15,599 nucleotides of DNA from an uncultured Clostridium sp. (GTDB taxonomy: Bacteria > Bacillota > Clostridia > Peptostreptococcales > Peptostreptococcaceae), in NCBI GenBank assembly GCA_900539645.1, contig UQCY01000032.1:1-15599 (forward strand), written 5' to 3'. Positions 6,750 through 15,550 of this stretch are shown piece by piece. A model generated the notes under the pieces. It made no database searches and was not told the origin of the DNA. It saw only the letters and a program-made list of their open reading frames with translations. The position numbers were made by a program, and so were the translations under genes. Each line of letters opens with the position of its first letter. Position 1 is the first letter of the stretch.

Positions 6750-8135
6750 ATGATATTTGACAGAGTTGTTGATACTATAGATAAACACAATATGATATCG
6801 TATGGAGATAAAATAATAGTTGGACTTTCAGGAGGTCCCGATTCAGTTTGTCTTCTTCATATATTAAATAGATTAAAAGAATCGAGAAATTTAAAGATAT
6901 ATGCAGCACACCTAAATCATCAGATAAGAGGTATTGAAGCACAAAAGGATGCACTATTTGTATCTGAGCTTTGTGACTCTCTTGAAATACCTGTATTTAT
7001 AAAATCTGTAGATGTCCCAAAATATTGTGAAGAAAAAGGACTTTCTTTAGAAGAAGGTGCTAGAAATATAAGATATGATATGTTCTATGAGATAAAAAGA
7101 AGAACAGGAGCTAATAAAATAGCTATAGGACATAACATGAATGACCAGGCAGAAACAGTTATGATGAGAATTATGAGAGGAACTGGTCTGCAAGGTTTAA
7201 GAGGAATAGAATATACTAGAGAAAATGGTATAATTAGACCAATATTAGATATAGAAAGAAAGGATATAGAAGCTTATTGCGAGCAGCATGAGTTACATCC
7301 TAAAATAGATCAGACTAATCTAGAAAGTATATACACAAGAAATAGAATTAGATTAGAGCTTTTACCTTATATGCAGGAACATTTTAATAGTAATGTAGTA
7401 GAGTCTATAGTAAGACTTAGCAACAGTATGAAGAGCGATGGTGACTATTTGGATTCTGAAGCTATGAAAGCATACGATGAGGTAGCTACATTAGACGATA
7501 AAGCTGTAGAGGTAAATGTAGAAAAGTTATCTGGATACCATGAAGCTATACAGAGTAGAATAATAAGATATGCTATAAAAGATGTACTAGGTGATACAAA
7601 CTTTGTAGATCAGAAGCATATTGAAGATGTTATGCAACTTATAGATACATCAAAAAATGGAAAAATGTTAAATCTTCCAAGAGGGGTATTTGCATATAGA
7701 AGAGCAGATAGTATACTATTTACATTAGAAGAAATAAAAGAAGATGAGATAGAATACAGCTATCATGTACCTAAGGATGGATTTATAAAAATAAAAGAGT
7801 TGGGTATATTAGTCGATTCTGACGTTATAACGATTGAAAAATATAGAAGTCTTAAAAAAGATTCATCTGTAAAAGCCGTTGATTTTGATAAGATAAAAGG
7901 GGGTATAACTGTAAGGAATAGACAGCCAGGGGATAAGATTAAGTTAAAAGGTGGAACTAAAAAGATAAAAGATCTATTTATAGATTTGAAGATACCTAGA
8001 GAAATGAGAAATAGAGTTCCAATTGTTGTTGACGAGGAAGAGGTAATTCTCGCTGGTGAATACAGAATGAATGAAAATTATAAAATTGATAAAAATACAA
8101 AAAAAGTGCTTAAACTCAGCATAAAAAAACTGTAG
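6750..8135 (+). CDS. tilS: tRNA(Ile)-lysidine synthetase
   Basis: A 461-residue N-type ATP pyrophosphatase that attaches lysine to C34 of the CAU-anticodon tRNA-Ile, so that it reads AUA. That matters in a genome using ATA as heavily as this one. The PP-loop 'SGGPDS' is at 27-32. Other family motifs are 'AAHLNHQIRG' (52-61), 'EGARNIRY' and 'GHNMNDQAETVMMR' (127-140). The C-terminal substrate-binding domain is at about 385-461 ('VRNRQPGDKIKLKGGTKKIK' then 'DLFIDLKIPR'). Length is normal for the long bacterial form. The start is ATG with GAGGTAG (6738-6744). I saw no convincing -35/-10 pair in the AT-rich leader. ftsH follows after 27 bases, without the hpt gene that usually separates them. Confidence 0.97.
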   Translation: MIFDRVVDTIDKHNMISYGDKIIVGLSGGPDSVCLLHILNRLKESRNLKIYAAHLNHQIRGIEAQKDALFVSELCDSLEIPVFIKSVDVPKYCEEKGLSLEEGARNIRYDMFYEIKRRTGANKIAIGHNMNDQAETVMMRIMRGTGLQGLRGIEYTRENGIIRPILDIERKDIEAYCEQHELHPKIDQTNLESIYTRNRIRLELLPYMQEHFNSNVVESIVRLSNSMKSDGDYLDSEAMKAYDEVATLDDKAVEVNVEKLSGYHEAIQSRIIRYAIKDVLGDTNFVDQKHIEDVMQLIDTSKNGKMLNLPRGVFAYRRADSILFTLEEIKEDEIEYSYHVPKDGFIKIKELGILVDSDVITIEKYRSLKKDSSVKAVDFDKIKGGITVRNRQPGDKIKLKGGTKKIKDLFIDLKIPREMRNRVPIVVDEEEVILAGEYRMNENYKIDKNTKKVLKLSIKKL

Positions 8136-8162
8136 TACCTTAAAGAGGGGAGGAAATTTAAT

Positions 8163-10178
8163 TTGAAAAAAATGCTAAGAGGAATGGTATTTTACGTTCT
8201 AATGTTAGCTATAATAGTAGGCGTTATTCAGTTTACTGGAAAAGAAGTAGAAGAAGTAAAAGAAATTCCGTTTTCAAAAGTATATCAAGAACTTAATGAA
8301 GGGGATATAGCCTCAATATATTTTGTGGATGATACATCTGTTGAGGGTGTGCTAAAGGATAAGACAAAATTCAAATCTTACATACCATCAGAAGTAAGAA
8401 GTGAGCAATTTGCGGATAAAGTTTTAGAACAGTCAAAACAGAATAAGCTAGTAATAGATGGTGAGCCTGAACCTACAACACCTTGGTTTATATCAATGCT
8501 TCCAACATTTATAATGCTTATATTCCTAGGAATACTTTGGTTCAGCTTTATGAATCAGTCTCAGGGCGGCGGAGGCAAAGTTATGAACTTTGGAAAATCT
8601 AAAGCCAAATTACACAAAGATGGAGATGGAGAAAAAGTAACATTTAACGATGTTGCTGGTCTTCAGGAAGAAAAAGAGGATTTACAGGAAGTTGTAGATT
8701 TCTTAAAAAATCCTAAAAAATACACGCAACTTGGTGCGAGAATACCAAAAGGTATACTTATGGTAGGACCTCCAGGTACAGGTAAAACATTCTTATCAAA
8801 AGCAGTAGCTGGAGAAGCTGGGGTACCATTCTTCAGTATAAGTGGTTCTGATTTCGTTGAAATGTTCGTTGGGGTAGGTGCATCTAGAGTTAGATCATTA
8901 TTTGAAGATGCTAAGAAAAATGCTCCAGCAATAATATTCATAGACGAAATAGATGCTGTTGGTAGAAAAAGAGGTGCTGGTCTAGGTGGAGGACACGACG
9001 AAAGAGAACAGACACTTAACCAGTTACTAGTTGAAATGGACGGTTTCGGAATTAATCAGGGTATAATAATAATGGCTGCAACAAATAGACCAGATATACT
9101 AGACCCTGCACTTTTAAGACCAGGTAGATTTGATAGACAGGTTGTAGTTGGAACTCCTGATGTTAAAGGTAGAGAAGCTATATTTAAAGTTCACTCAAGA
9201 AAGAAACCTCTAGCAGACGATGTTAGATTAGACGTATTAGCTAAGAGAACACCAGGATTTACTCCTGCAGATATAGAAAACCTTATGAATGAAGCAGCTA
9301 TATTAACTGCTAGAAAAGGTGAAAAGAAAATAAGAATGGCTACTATAGAAGAATCTATAACTAAAGTTATAGTTGGGGTAGCTAAAAAATCAAGAGTAAT
9401 AAGCGATAAAGAAAAAAGACTTACTGCATACCATGAAGCAGGACACGCTGTATGTGCTCACCTATTAGAAAATGTAAGCCCAGTACATCAGGTAACTATA
9501 ATACCTAGAGGTATGGCTGGTGGATTTACAATGCAGCTACCTATAGAAGATAAGTACTTTGCTACTAAGAGAGATATGGAAGAAAATATAATCGTTATGC
9601 TTGGTGGTAGAGTAGCTGAAGAGTTAGTTCTTAAAGATATATCTACTGGAGCTTCTAATGACCTTGAAAGAGTTAGTCAGACTGCTAGAGATATGGTTAA
9701 GAAATACGGTATGAGTGCTAAGATAGGACCTATGACATTCGACAGTGAAGGAGAGGTATTCTTAGGAAACAGTATATCAAACACTAGAACATACTCAGAA
9801 GAAGTTGCAAATGAAATAGATGTAGAAATAAGAAACATAATAATAGGTGCTTACGAAATGACTAAGAAAATCCTATCAGAAAATATGGATAAATTAGAAA
9901 ATGTAGCACAGGCACTTCTAGTATATGAAACACTAGATGCAGAAGAATTTGTAAAAGCTATAGACGGAACTCTTCCTCTAGATGTCGATTTAAATGAAGT
10001 AGAAGAAGCTAAAAAAAGAGAAGCCGGCGCTATAGATTACAAAGCTGACTTTGTAGAAGTTAAAGACGAAACAACAGAAGAAGAAAATTCTAAAGTTGCA
10101 GAAGTAGTTGAAGAAAACAATGATAACACTTCTGATAAAGTAGAAGAAAAAGAAGACAACACTTCTGATGAAGAGTAA
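8163..10178 (+). CDS. ftsH: ATP-dependent zinc metalloprotease FtsH
   Basis: A 671-residue membrane AAA protease that degrades misassembled membrane proteins and short-lived regulators. It has two membrane segments, about 5-24 and 108-130, with an extracytoplasmic domain between. The AAA module shows Walker A 'GPPGTGKT' (202-209), pore motif 'FVGVG' (235-239), Walker B 'IIFIDE' (257-262) and the arginine-finger region 'LLRPGRFDR'. The zinc site is H424 and H428 in 'HEAGH', with D500 the likely third ligand. The start is TTG: GGGGAGG (8147-8153) lies nine bases before it, while the first ATG (8172) is too far at 18 bases. The last 40 residues are very acidic and carry a short repeat, '[18 protein letters not shown]'. 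15 of 18 Gln codons are CAG. It is cotranscribed with tilS and ends at a strong terminator. Confidence 0.98.
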   Translation: MKKMLRGMVFYVLMLAIIVGVIQFTGKEVEEVKEIPFSKVYQELNEGDIASIYFVDDTSVEGVLKDKTKFKSYIPSEVRSEQFADKVLEQSKQNKLVIDGEPEPTTPWFISMLPTFIMLIFLGILWFSFMNQSQGGGGKVMNFGKSKAKLHKDGDGEKVTFNDVAGLQEEKEDLQEVVDFLKNPKKYTQLGARIPKGILMVGPPGTGKTFLSKAVAGEAGVPFFSISGSDFVEMFVGVGASRVRSLFEDAKKNAPAIIFIDEIDAVGRKRGAGLGGGHDEREQTLNQLLVEMDGFGINQGIIIMAATNRPDILDPALLRPGRFDRQVVVGTPDVKGREAIFKVHSRKKPLADDVRLDVLAKRTPGFTPADIENLMNEAAILTARKGEKKIRMATIEESITKVIVGVAKKSRVISDKEKRLTAYHEAGHAVCAHLLENVSPVHQVTIIPRGMAGGFTMQLPIEDKYFATKRDMEENIIVMLGGRVAEELVLKDISTGASNDLERVSQTARDMVKKYGMSAKIGPMTFDSEGEVFLGNSISNTRTYSEEVANEIDVEIRNIIIGAYEMTKKILSENMDKLENVAQALLVYETLDAEEFVKAIDGTLPLDVDLNEVEEAKKREAGAIDYKADFVEVKDETTEEENSKVAEVVEENNDNTSDKVEEKEDNTSDEE

Positions 10179-10204
10179 GTCTATAAATAAAAAGATAAAT
10201 TAGG

Positions 10205-10230
10205 GGGAAGGTGGATACCTTCCCTTTTTT
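10205..10230 (+). terminator. Strong rho-independent terminator after ftsH
   Basis: An eight-pair GC-containing stem GGGAAGGT/ACCTTCCC (10205-10212 with 10217-10224) with a GGAT loop, followed by six T bases. It closes the tilS-ftsH unit. Confidence 0.92.
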
Positions 10231-10282
10231 ATACATGAATTATTTGCAATTGTTTTATGATTTGTGAAAAGGGAGAAAAGAA

Positions 10283-11272
10283 ATGAGCAAGGATAATAGA
10301 AAAAGAATAATAGAGATGTTATCTAATTCTGGAGAGGAGTTTATATCTGGAGAGAGTATTTCTAAAGAACTTGGAATTTCTAGGGCAGCTGTATGGAAGC
10401 ATATAAACTACTTAAAGGAAAATGGATATGAGATAGAAGCGATAAATAAAAAAGGATATAGGATTGTAGATGTAAATTCAGATGTTATAATACCAGAGCA
10501 GATAACTGCAAATTTAGATACAAAATTTGTGGGACAAAATATAAAATATTTCCAGGAGATAGATTCTACAAATAATTATGCAAAAGATAATTTTGAGTCT
10601 TTAAAAGATGGAACTCTTATCATATCTGAGTATCAATCTGCTGGTAAGGGAAGACTTGGAAAAAACTGGCAATCAAATATCGGAGAAGGTATATGGATGA
10701 GTCTGATGTTAAAACCAGAGATACCAGTATATAAGGCTCCGTTTTTGACACTTGTTGCTGGAGCAGCCATATTAAATGCTTTTAGAAATATTGGTGTAGA
10801 TGCTGAGATAAAATGGCCTAACGATATAGTTTTAAATGGTAAAAAGATGTGTGGAATTCTTACTGAGATGGTTGCAGAAGTGGAGAAAGTTGGATGTGTA
10901 GTTATAGGTATGGGAATAAATGTAAATACAATGTTATTTCCCGGGGAATTATCTGAAAAAGCTACTTCTCTAAAAAAAGAAGGGTTTGAACTTAAAAGAT
11001 CGGATATAATAAGAGAGATTATGCACGAATTTGAAAAACTTTATACTACATATATAGAGTATGGAAGTAAAGAAGAAGTAATAAGCGTATGTAGAAAATA
11101 CTCTGTTCTTATAGGTAAAGATGTTTATATTATAAATAAGAATCATAGAGAAAAAGTGTACTGTATGGATATAAGTGATGATGGAAATCTTATAGTAAAA
11201 CACGATGACGGAGTGATTGAAGAAGTGATATCTGGAGAGGTATCTGTAAGAGGACAAAATGGTTATATTTAA
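10283..11272 (+). CDS. birA: Biotin--[acetyl-CoA-carboxylase] ligase / biotin operon repressor
   Basis: A 329-residue bifunctional BirA. Residues 1-65 are a winged helix ('ISGESISKELGISRAAVWKHI', HTH at about 22-41), so it is the repressor-type long form. Residues about 75-260 are the biotin protein ligase, with the biotinyl-AMP loop 'GKGRLGKNW' (121-129), 'KWPNDI' (177-182) and 'CGILTEM'. Residues about 275-325 are the small C-terminal beta domain. It makes biotinyl-AMP and transfers biotin to carboxylase carrier domains; with biotinyl-AMP bound it is expected to repress biotin genes. The start is ATG after AAAGGGAGA (10267-10275). No biotin synthesis or transport gene lies in the window. 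There is no terminator before coaX, 120 bases downstream, so read-through is possible. Confidence 0.95.
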   Translation: MSKDNRKRIIEMLSNSGEEFISGESISKELGISRAAVWKHINYLKENGYEIEAINKKGYRIVDVNSDVIIPEQITANLDTKFVGQNIKYFQEIDSTNNYAKDNFESLKDGTLIISEYQSAGKGRLGKNWQSNIGEGIWMSLMLKPEIPVYKAPFLTLVAGAAILNAFRNIGVDAEIKWPNDIVLNGKKMCGILTEMVAEVEKVGCVVIGMGINVNTMLFPGELSEKATSLKKEGFELKRSDIIREIMHEFEKLYTTYIEYGSKEEVISVCRKYSVLIGKDVYIINKNHREKVYCMDISDDGNLIVKHDDGVIEEVISGEVSVRGQNGYI

Positions 11273-11292
11273 TCACTTTGTATACAATATTA

Positions 11293-11321
11293 TTGACATA
11301 GATATACCTAGTTGTTAAAAT
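11293..11321 (+). promoter_or_regulatory. coaX sigma-A promoter with overlapping inverted repeats
   Basis: TTGACA (11293-11298), a 17-base spacer and TAAAAT (11316-11321). The predicted start is near 11328, giving a leader of about 65 bases. The -10 lies between inverted arms: TAGTT/AACTA (11309-11313 and 11322-11326) and CCTAG/CTAGG (11307-11311 and 11329-11333). These could be an operator, but the matching regulator is unknown. Confidence 0.75.
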
Positions 11322-11392
11322 AACTATGCTAGGGAGATGTATAAGAGAAAATAATCTGATATAAATTAGAATACGAAAGAAGGATAAGATTT

Positions 11393-12172
11393 ATGTTATT
11401 AGTATTTGATGTGGGAAATACAAATATGGTTTTAGGACTATATGATGGAGATAAACTTGAAAAACATTGGAGAATTCATACAGATAAATATAAAACTTCA
11501 GATGAATATGGAATGCTTATAAAGGATTTATTCAGACATTATGATTTAAAGATAGAGGATATAGACGATGTTATAATATCTTCTGTTGTGCCTGATGTTA
11601 TGCATTCTTTAGAAAATTTTGCTAGAAAATACTGTGATAAAGAAGCTATGGTAGTCGGCCCTGGAATAAAAACAGGTCTTAATATAAAATACGATAATCC
11701 AAGACAGGTTGGAGCAGATAGAATAGTAAATGCTGTTGCAGCTATAGAAAAATACGGATATCCGCTAATAATAGTTGATTTTGGAACAGCTACAACATTC
11801 TGTGCTATATCTGAATCAGGAGAGTATCTAGGTGGAACTATAGCACCAGGAGTTAAGATTTCTAGTGAAGCATTATTCCAGAGAGCATCTAAACTTCCTA
11901 GAGTTGAGCTTATAAAACCGGGTACAGTAATAGCTAAAAACACTGTTTCTGCAATGCAGGCAGGCCTTATATATGGATATGTAGGTCTTGTAGATAAGAT
12001 AATTGAAATGATGAAGGATGAATTAAAAAATCCGGATGTAAAGGTAATAGCTACAGGAGGACTTGCAGGTCTTATATCATCAGAAACAGATAGTATAGAT
12101 GAGATAGATAAATTCCTTACATTAGAAGGTCTTAGAATGATATACGAAAAAAATAAAGAAAATGAGTTATAG
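11393..12172 (+). CDS. coaX: Type III pantothenate kinase
   Basis: A 259-residue CoaX of the ASKHA fold. It phosphorylates pantothenate as the first step of coenzyme A synthesis. Type III enzymes resist CoA feedback and need a monovalent cation; that is family knowledge. Visible motifs are the N-terminal phosphate loop '[11 protein letters not shown]' (5-15, with Asp6), '[13 protein letters not shown]' (106-118, with Asp109 the likely catalytic base), 'VDFGTATTF' (128-136) and 'GGTIAPGV' (147-154). Length is typical. The start is ATG with AGAAGGA (11378-11384). It has its own promoter and a terminator 15 bases after its stop. Confidence 0.96.
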   Translation: MLLVFDVGNTNMVLGLYDGDKLEKHWRIHTDKYKTSDEYGMLIKDLFRHYDLKIEDIDDVIISSVVPDVMHSLENFARKYCDKEAMVVGPGIKTGLNIKYDNPRQVGADRIVNAVAAIEKYGYPLIIVDFGTATTFCAISESGEYLGGTIAPGVKISSEALFQRASKLPRVELIKPGTVIAKNTVSAMQAGLIYGYVGLVDKIIEMMKDELKNPDVKVIATGGLAGLISSETDSIDEIDKFLTLEGLRMIYEKNKENEL

Positions 12173-12186
12173 AATGAATTTTATAG

Positions 12187-12221
12187 ATTGGAGGTGCTTT
12201 AATAGTACCTCTAATTTTTTT
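12187..12221 (+). terminator. Rho-independent terminator after coaX
   Basis: An 11-pair stem with two GU pairs (12187-12197 with 12205-12215), loop TTTAATA, then a run of T to 12221. It ends the birA-coaX transcript. The next 100 bases lead to dus and hold a TATAAT at 12270-12275 without a well-spaced -35. Confidence 0.85.
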
Positions 12222-12322
12222 ATCTACTTGAGGTGTGTGTTATTGAAGAATAGTAGAGTTTTGTGTTAATATAATACCATTGACTTTAAGAAAAATAGAT
12301 TTAAATAGAAAGGAAGTGTAAT

Positions 12323-13291
12323 ATGAGAATAGGTGATGTAGTCCTAGAAAATGAAGTTTTTTTAGCCCCTATGGCTGGAGTTACTGATTTAGCATTTAGA
12401 CTTATATGCAAAGAATACGGTAGTGGGCTTTTATATACAGAGATGATAAATGCAAAGGCTCTTTGCTACGATGATGAAAAGACAAAGGGAATGCTTAAAA
12501 TAGAAGAAGAGGAGCATCCTGTCGCCGTACAGATATTTGGATCTGAGCCAGAATTTATAGCAGGTGCGACAGAGATTTTAAATGAACATTCAAATGAGAT
12601 ACTAGATATAAATATGGGATGTCCTGCTCCAAAAGTTGTAAAAAATGGAGATGGTTCAGCTTTAATGAAAACTCCAGAGCTTGCAGCAAAAGTTATAGAG
12701 GCAGCAGCGAAAAAATCTAAGAAACCTGTTACAGTTAAGTTTAGAAAAGGTTGGGATGAAGATAGCATAAATGCTGTAGAGTTTGCTAAGATGGCAGAGG
12801 CAAGTGGTGCTCAGGCGATAACTATTCATGGAAGAACTAGAGCACAGTATTATTCAGGCACTGCTGATTGGGACATAATAGAAGAAATCAAAAATGCAGT
12901 TAAAATTCCTGTTATAGGGAATGGAGATATAGTGACAATTGAAGATGCTATAAATATAAGGAAAAAAACTGGCTGCGATGCGATAATGATAGGTCGTGGT
13001 GCTCAGGGAAATCCGTGGATATTCAATAGAATAAATCATTATATGAAAACGGGAGAGATACTTCCAGAGCCAACTGCAGAGGAAAAAATAAGAACAGCTA
13101 TAAAACACTTCAATCTTGCAATTAAAGAAGATGGAGAGTATGTAGCTGTTAGAGAAATGAGAAAACATTTAGGTTGGTATTTAAAGGGAATGAAAAAATC
13201 TGCTAGACTTAGAGATGAGATAAACAAGCTAGAATCATCCGAAGAAGTGGTTGGCAGATTAGAGGCATATATAGCTGAATCCTTGACATAA
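12323..13291 (+). CDS. dusB: tRNA-dihydrouridine synthase (DusB type)
   Basis: A 322-residue flavoprotein that reduces uridine to dihydrouridine in the tRNA D loop using FMN and NAD(P)H. It is a TIM barrel (about 1-240) with a helical tRNA-binding C-terminus. Motifs seen are 'LAPMAGVTDLAFR' (14-26), 'INMGCPAPKVVKNGDGSAL' with catalytic Cys100, 'VTVKFRKGW', 'ITIHGRTRAQYY' and the FMN phosphate loop 'IMIGRGAQGNPWIF'. The lack of other Dus genes nearby and the dus-greA-lysS order suggest the DusB-like form common in Firmicutes; the exact subtype is inferred. The start is ATG with AAAGGAAG (12310-12317). Its last codons contain the -35 of the greA promoter. Confidence 0.94.
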   Translation: MRIGDVVLENEVFLAPMAGVTDLAFRLICKEYGSGLLYTEMINAKALCYDDEKTKGMLKIEEEEHPVAVQIFGSEPEFIAGATEILNEHSNEILDINMGCPAPKVVKNGDGSALMKTPELAAKVIEAAAKKSKKPVTVKFRKGWDEDSINAVEFAKMAEASGAQAITIHGRTRAQYYSGTADWDIIEEIKNAVKIPVIGNGDIVTIEDAINIRKKTGCDAIMIGRGAQGNPWIFNRINHYMKTGEILPEPTAEEKIRTAIKHFNLAIKEDGEYVAVREMRKHLGWYLKGMKKSARLRDEINKLESSEEVVGRLEAYIAESLT

Positions 13292-13311
13292 TGCGAATAT
13301 TAGCCTATAAT
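13283..13311 (+). promoter_or_regulatory. Perfect-consensus sigma-A promoter for greA-lysS
   Basis: TTGACA (13283-13288), exactly 17 bases, then TATAAT (13306-13311): both hexamers match consensus in all positions. The -35 encodes the last two residues of the dus gene and abuts its stop. Transcription should start near 13318, giving an AT-rich leader of about 87 bases. Confidence 0.88.
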
Positions 13312-13404
13312 ATAGCGGATAAAGTAAAATAATGGAGATTTAATACCCATTTAAAATAAATAGAAAATTTAATATTATTTACGAGAAGGAGTTTAATAAG
13401 AAAA

Positions 13405-13884
13405 ATGGAAGCAAATAAAGAAATATTATTAACTCAGGAAGGTTTTGACAAACTAGAAGCTGAGCTTGAAGAATTAAAAACAGTTGGTAGAAAAGATGTT
13501 GCCGAAAAATTAAAAGTAGCTATATCATACGGGGATTTATCAGAAAATGCTGAGTACGATGAAGCTAAAAAAGAACAGGCAGAATTAGAAGAAAAAATAT
13601 TAAAAATAGAAAACATGATAAGAAAAGCAACTATAATAGATGAAGAATCTATAGATTTAAGTAAAGTAACTGCTGGATCAATAGTAAAACTTTACGATTA
13701 TGATTTTGAAGAAGAAGTTACTTACACAATAGTTGGTTCAACAGAAGCAGATCCATTTGCAGGTAAGATATCAAATGAATCTCCAATAGGAAAAGCTATA
13801 TTAGGAAAATCTGAAGGTGATGAAGTAGAAGTTCAGGTTCCAGATGGAGTAGTTAAATACAAAATACTATCAATAAGCAGATAA
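13405..13884 (+). CDS. greA: Transcription elongation factor GreA
   Basis: A 159-residue GreA, which rescues backtracked RNA polymerase by stimulating cleavage of the transcript 3' end. Residues 1-77 form the antiparallel coiled coil reaching into the polymerase secondary channel. Its tip 'GDLSENAEYDEAK' (43-55) carries the acidic residues D44 and E47 that support the catalytic metal. Residues about 80-159 are the C-terminal FKBP-like domain ('VGSTEADPFAGKISNESPIG', then 'AILGKSEGDEVEV'). Length is normal. The start is ATG 13405; AGGAG (13387-13391) is 13 bases upstream, longer than usual, but no better in-frame start exists. It has its own consensus promoter and is followed after 53 bases by lysS. 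Confidence 0.97.
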   Translation: MEANKEILLTQEGFDKLEAELEELKTVGRKDVAEKLKVAISYGDLSENAEYDEAKKEQAELEEKILKIENMIRKATIIDEESIDLSKVTAGSIVKLYDYDFEEEVTYTIVGSTEADPFAGKISNESPIGKAILGKSEGDEVEVQVPDGVVKYKILSISR

Positions 13885-13937
13885 TAAATTTATAAATAGT
13901 AAATATAAGCAATACAAAATATAAATGGAGGTGCACT

Positions 13938-15464
13938 ATGAGCAATAATAAAAATACTGAAGCAAATGTAGAAATGACTAGTGAAGAATTAAGTGAAGTG
14001 CTTCAGGTAAGAAGAGATAAACTAGCTAATTTACAGGAAATGGGAAGAGATCCATTCAAGGAAAGTAGATACGATAGAACTCATTACTCTGTACAGGTAA
14101 AAGAAGGATTCGAAGCTTTAGAAGGAGAAACTGTTAAGATTGCTGGACGTATGATGAGCAAGAGAATACAGGGTAAAGCAGGATTCATAGATATACAGGA
14201 TGCTGAAGGTAGAATACAGTCTTACGTTAGAAAGGATAGATTAGGCGATGAAGAATACACTATATTCAAAACTTACGATATAGGTGATATAGTTGGTATA
14301 GAAGGTGAAGTATTCATAACTAAAAGAGGAGAAATATCAGTAAAAGCAGATAAAGTTACTTTATTATCTAAATCTTTACAGATATTACCAGAAAAATACC
14401 ATGGATTAAAAGACCAGGAATTAAGATATAGACAGAGATATGTTGACCTTATAGTTAATCCAGAAGTTAAGGAGGCATTCATAACAAGAACTAAAGCTCT
14501 TAAAGCTTTAAGATCTTACTTAGATGAAAGAGGATTCTTAGAAGTTGAAACACCAATATTAAATACTATAGCTGGTGGAGCAAACGCTAGACCTTTCATA
14601 ACTCACCACAATACTTTACATATACCAATGTACTTAAGAATAGCTAACGAATTATACTTAAAAAGATTAATAGTTGGTGGATTTGATAAAGTTTACGAAA
14701 TGGGAAGAATGTTCAGAAATGAAGGTATGGACATGAAACACAACCCAGAATATACAGCAATAGAATTATACCAGGCATATGCTGACTACACAGATATGAT
14801 GGAAATAACTGAAAATCTTATAGCTCATATGGCAGAAGTTGCTACAGGAAGCACAAAAATAGTTTACCAGGGTAAAGAAATAGACTTCAAACCACCTTGG
14901 AGAAGAATGACTATGATAGACTGTGTTAAAGAATTCTCTGGAGTAGACTTCAATGAAATAAACACAGATGAAGAAGCTATAGCTATAGCTAAAGAAAAAG
15001 GTATAGAAATAAAACCTGGAATGAGAAGAGGGGAAATAATAGCTGAGTTCTTTGAAGAATTCGGTGAAGATAAATTAGTGCAGCCTACATTTATAACTCA
15101 TCATCCAGTTGAAATATCTCCATTATCTAAGAGAAATAATGAAGATCCAAGACTTACTGATAGATTTGAAGCTTTTGCTAATGGATGGGAGCTTGCTAAT
15201 GCATTCTCTGAACTTAATGACCCAATCGACCAGAAAGGTAGATTTATGGATCAGTTAAGAAAGAAAGAGCTTGGAGATGACGAAGCTTGTGATATGGACG
15301 AAGATTTCTTAAATGCTCTTGAAGTAGGTCTTCCTCCAACAGGTGGACTAGGAATAGGTATAGATAGAGTTATAATGCTTCTTACTGACTCATCATCAAT
15401 AAGAGACGTATTATTATTCCCTACTATGAAACCAATAGAAAAACAGGAAGAATCTGCTGAATAA
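13938..15464 (+). CDS. lysS: Lysyl-tRNA synthetase, class II
   Basis: A 508-residue class II LysRS that charges tRNA-Lys. After a 60-residue N-terminal extension, an OB-fold anticodon domain covers about 65-150 ('[20 protein letters not shown]'). The catalytic domain follows: motif 1 around 182-208, motif 2 '[18 protein letters not shown]' (256-273) and motif 3 '[14 protein letters not shown]' (469-482). The lysine-pocket region '[13 protein letters not shown]' (388-400) is typical; the first residues, HH, replace the DYP-like form common in the family. All 15 Gln codons are CAG, the strongest bias in the window and consistent with high expression. The start is ATG with TGGAGGTG (13926-13933). 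It ends the dus-greA-lysS unit. Confidence 0.98.
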   Translation: MSNNKNTEANVEMTSEELSEVLQVRRDKLANLQEMGRDPFKESRYDRTHYSVQVKEGFEALEGETVKIAGRMMSKRIQGKAGFIDIQDAEGRIQSYVRKDRLGDEEYTIFKTYDIGDIVGIEGEVFITKRGEISVKADKVTLLSKSLQILPEKYHGLKDQELRYRQRYVDLIVNPEVKEAFITRTKALKALRSYLDERGFLEVETPILNTIAGGANARPFITHHNTLHIPMYLRIANELYLKRLIVGGFDKVYEMGRMFRNEGMDMKHNPEYTAIELYQAYADYTDMMEITENLIAHMAEVATGSTKIVYQGKEIDFKPPWRRMTMIDCVKEFSGVDFNEINTDEEAIAIAKEKGIEIKPGMRRGEIIAEFFEEFGEDKLVQPTFITHHPVEISPLSKRNNEDPRLTDRFEAFANGWELANAFSELNDPIDQKGRFMDQLRKKELGDDEACDMDEDFLNALEVGLPPTGGLGIGIDRVIMLLTDSSSIRDVLLFPTMKPIEKQEESAE

Positions 15465-15513
15465 TAAAATTGATTTGTTTGATTGAAATTAATATTTATA
15501 AAATTTGATAGAT

Positions 15514-15550
15514 AGGACTATTTAACTTTGTTGTTAAGTAGTCCTTTTTT
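15514..15550 (+). terminator. Strong rho-independent terminator after lysS
   Basis: A 13-pair stem with one GU pair (15514-15526 with 15533-15545), loop TTTGTT, followed by six T bases. It ends the greA-lysS transcript. Confidence 0.92.

Noticed and set aside
8663..8941. Minus-strand open frame inside ftsH
   Set aside because: It is the reverse of the conserved AAA region; codon constraint in ftsH explains the lack of stops.
11331..11354. Tiny upstream open frame in the coaX leader (ATG 11337)
   Set aside because: It has five codons and AGGGAG touches the ATG directly, so efficient initiation is unlikely.
11539..11943. Minus-strand open frame of 134 residues inside coaX
   Set aside because: Antisense to conserved CoaX motifs, with no recognisable family or ribosome site.
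12280..12307. TTGACT...TAAATA as a dus promoter
   Set aside because: The 16-base spacing is tolerable, but the start would fall in the Shine-Dalgarno of dus, leaving almost no leader.
12466..13227. Several minus-strand open frames inside dus
   Set aside because: They overlap one another in different frames and oppose a clear conserved enzyme.
13885..13937. T-box or other riboswitch before lysS
   Set aside because: Only 53 AT-rich bases separate greA and lysS, with no terminator hairpin and no room for such an element.
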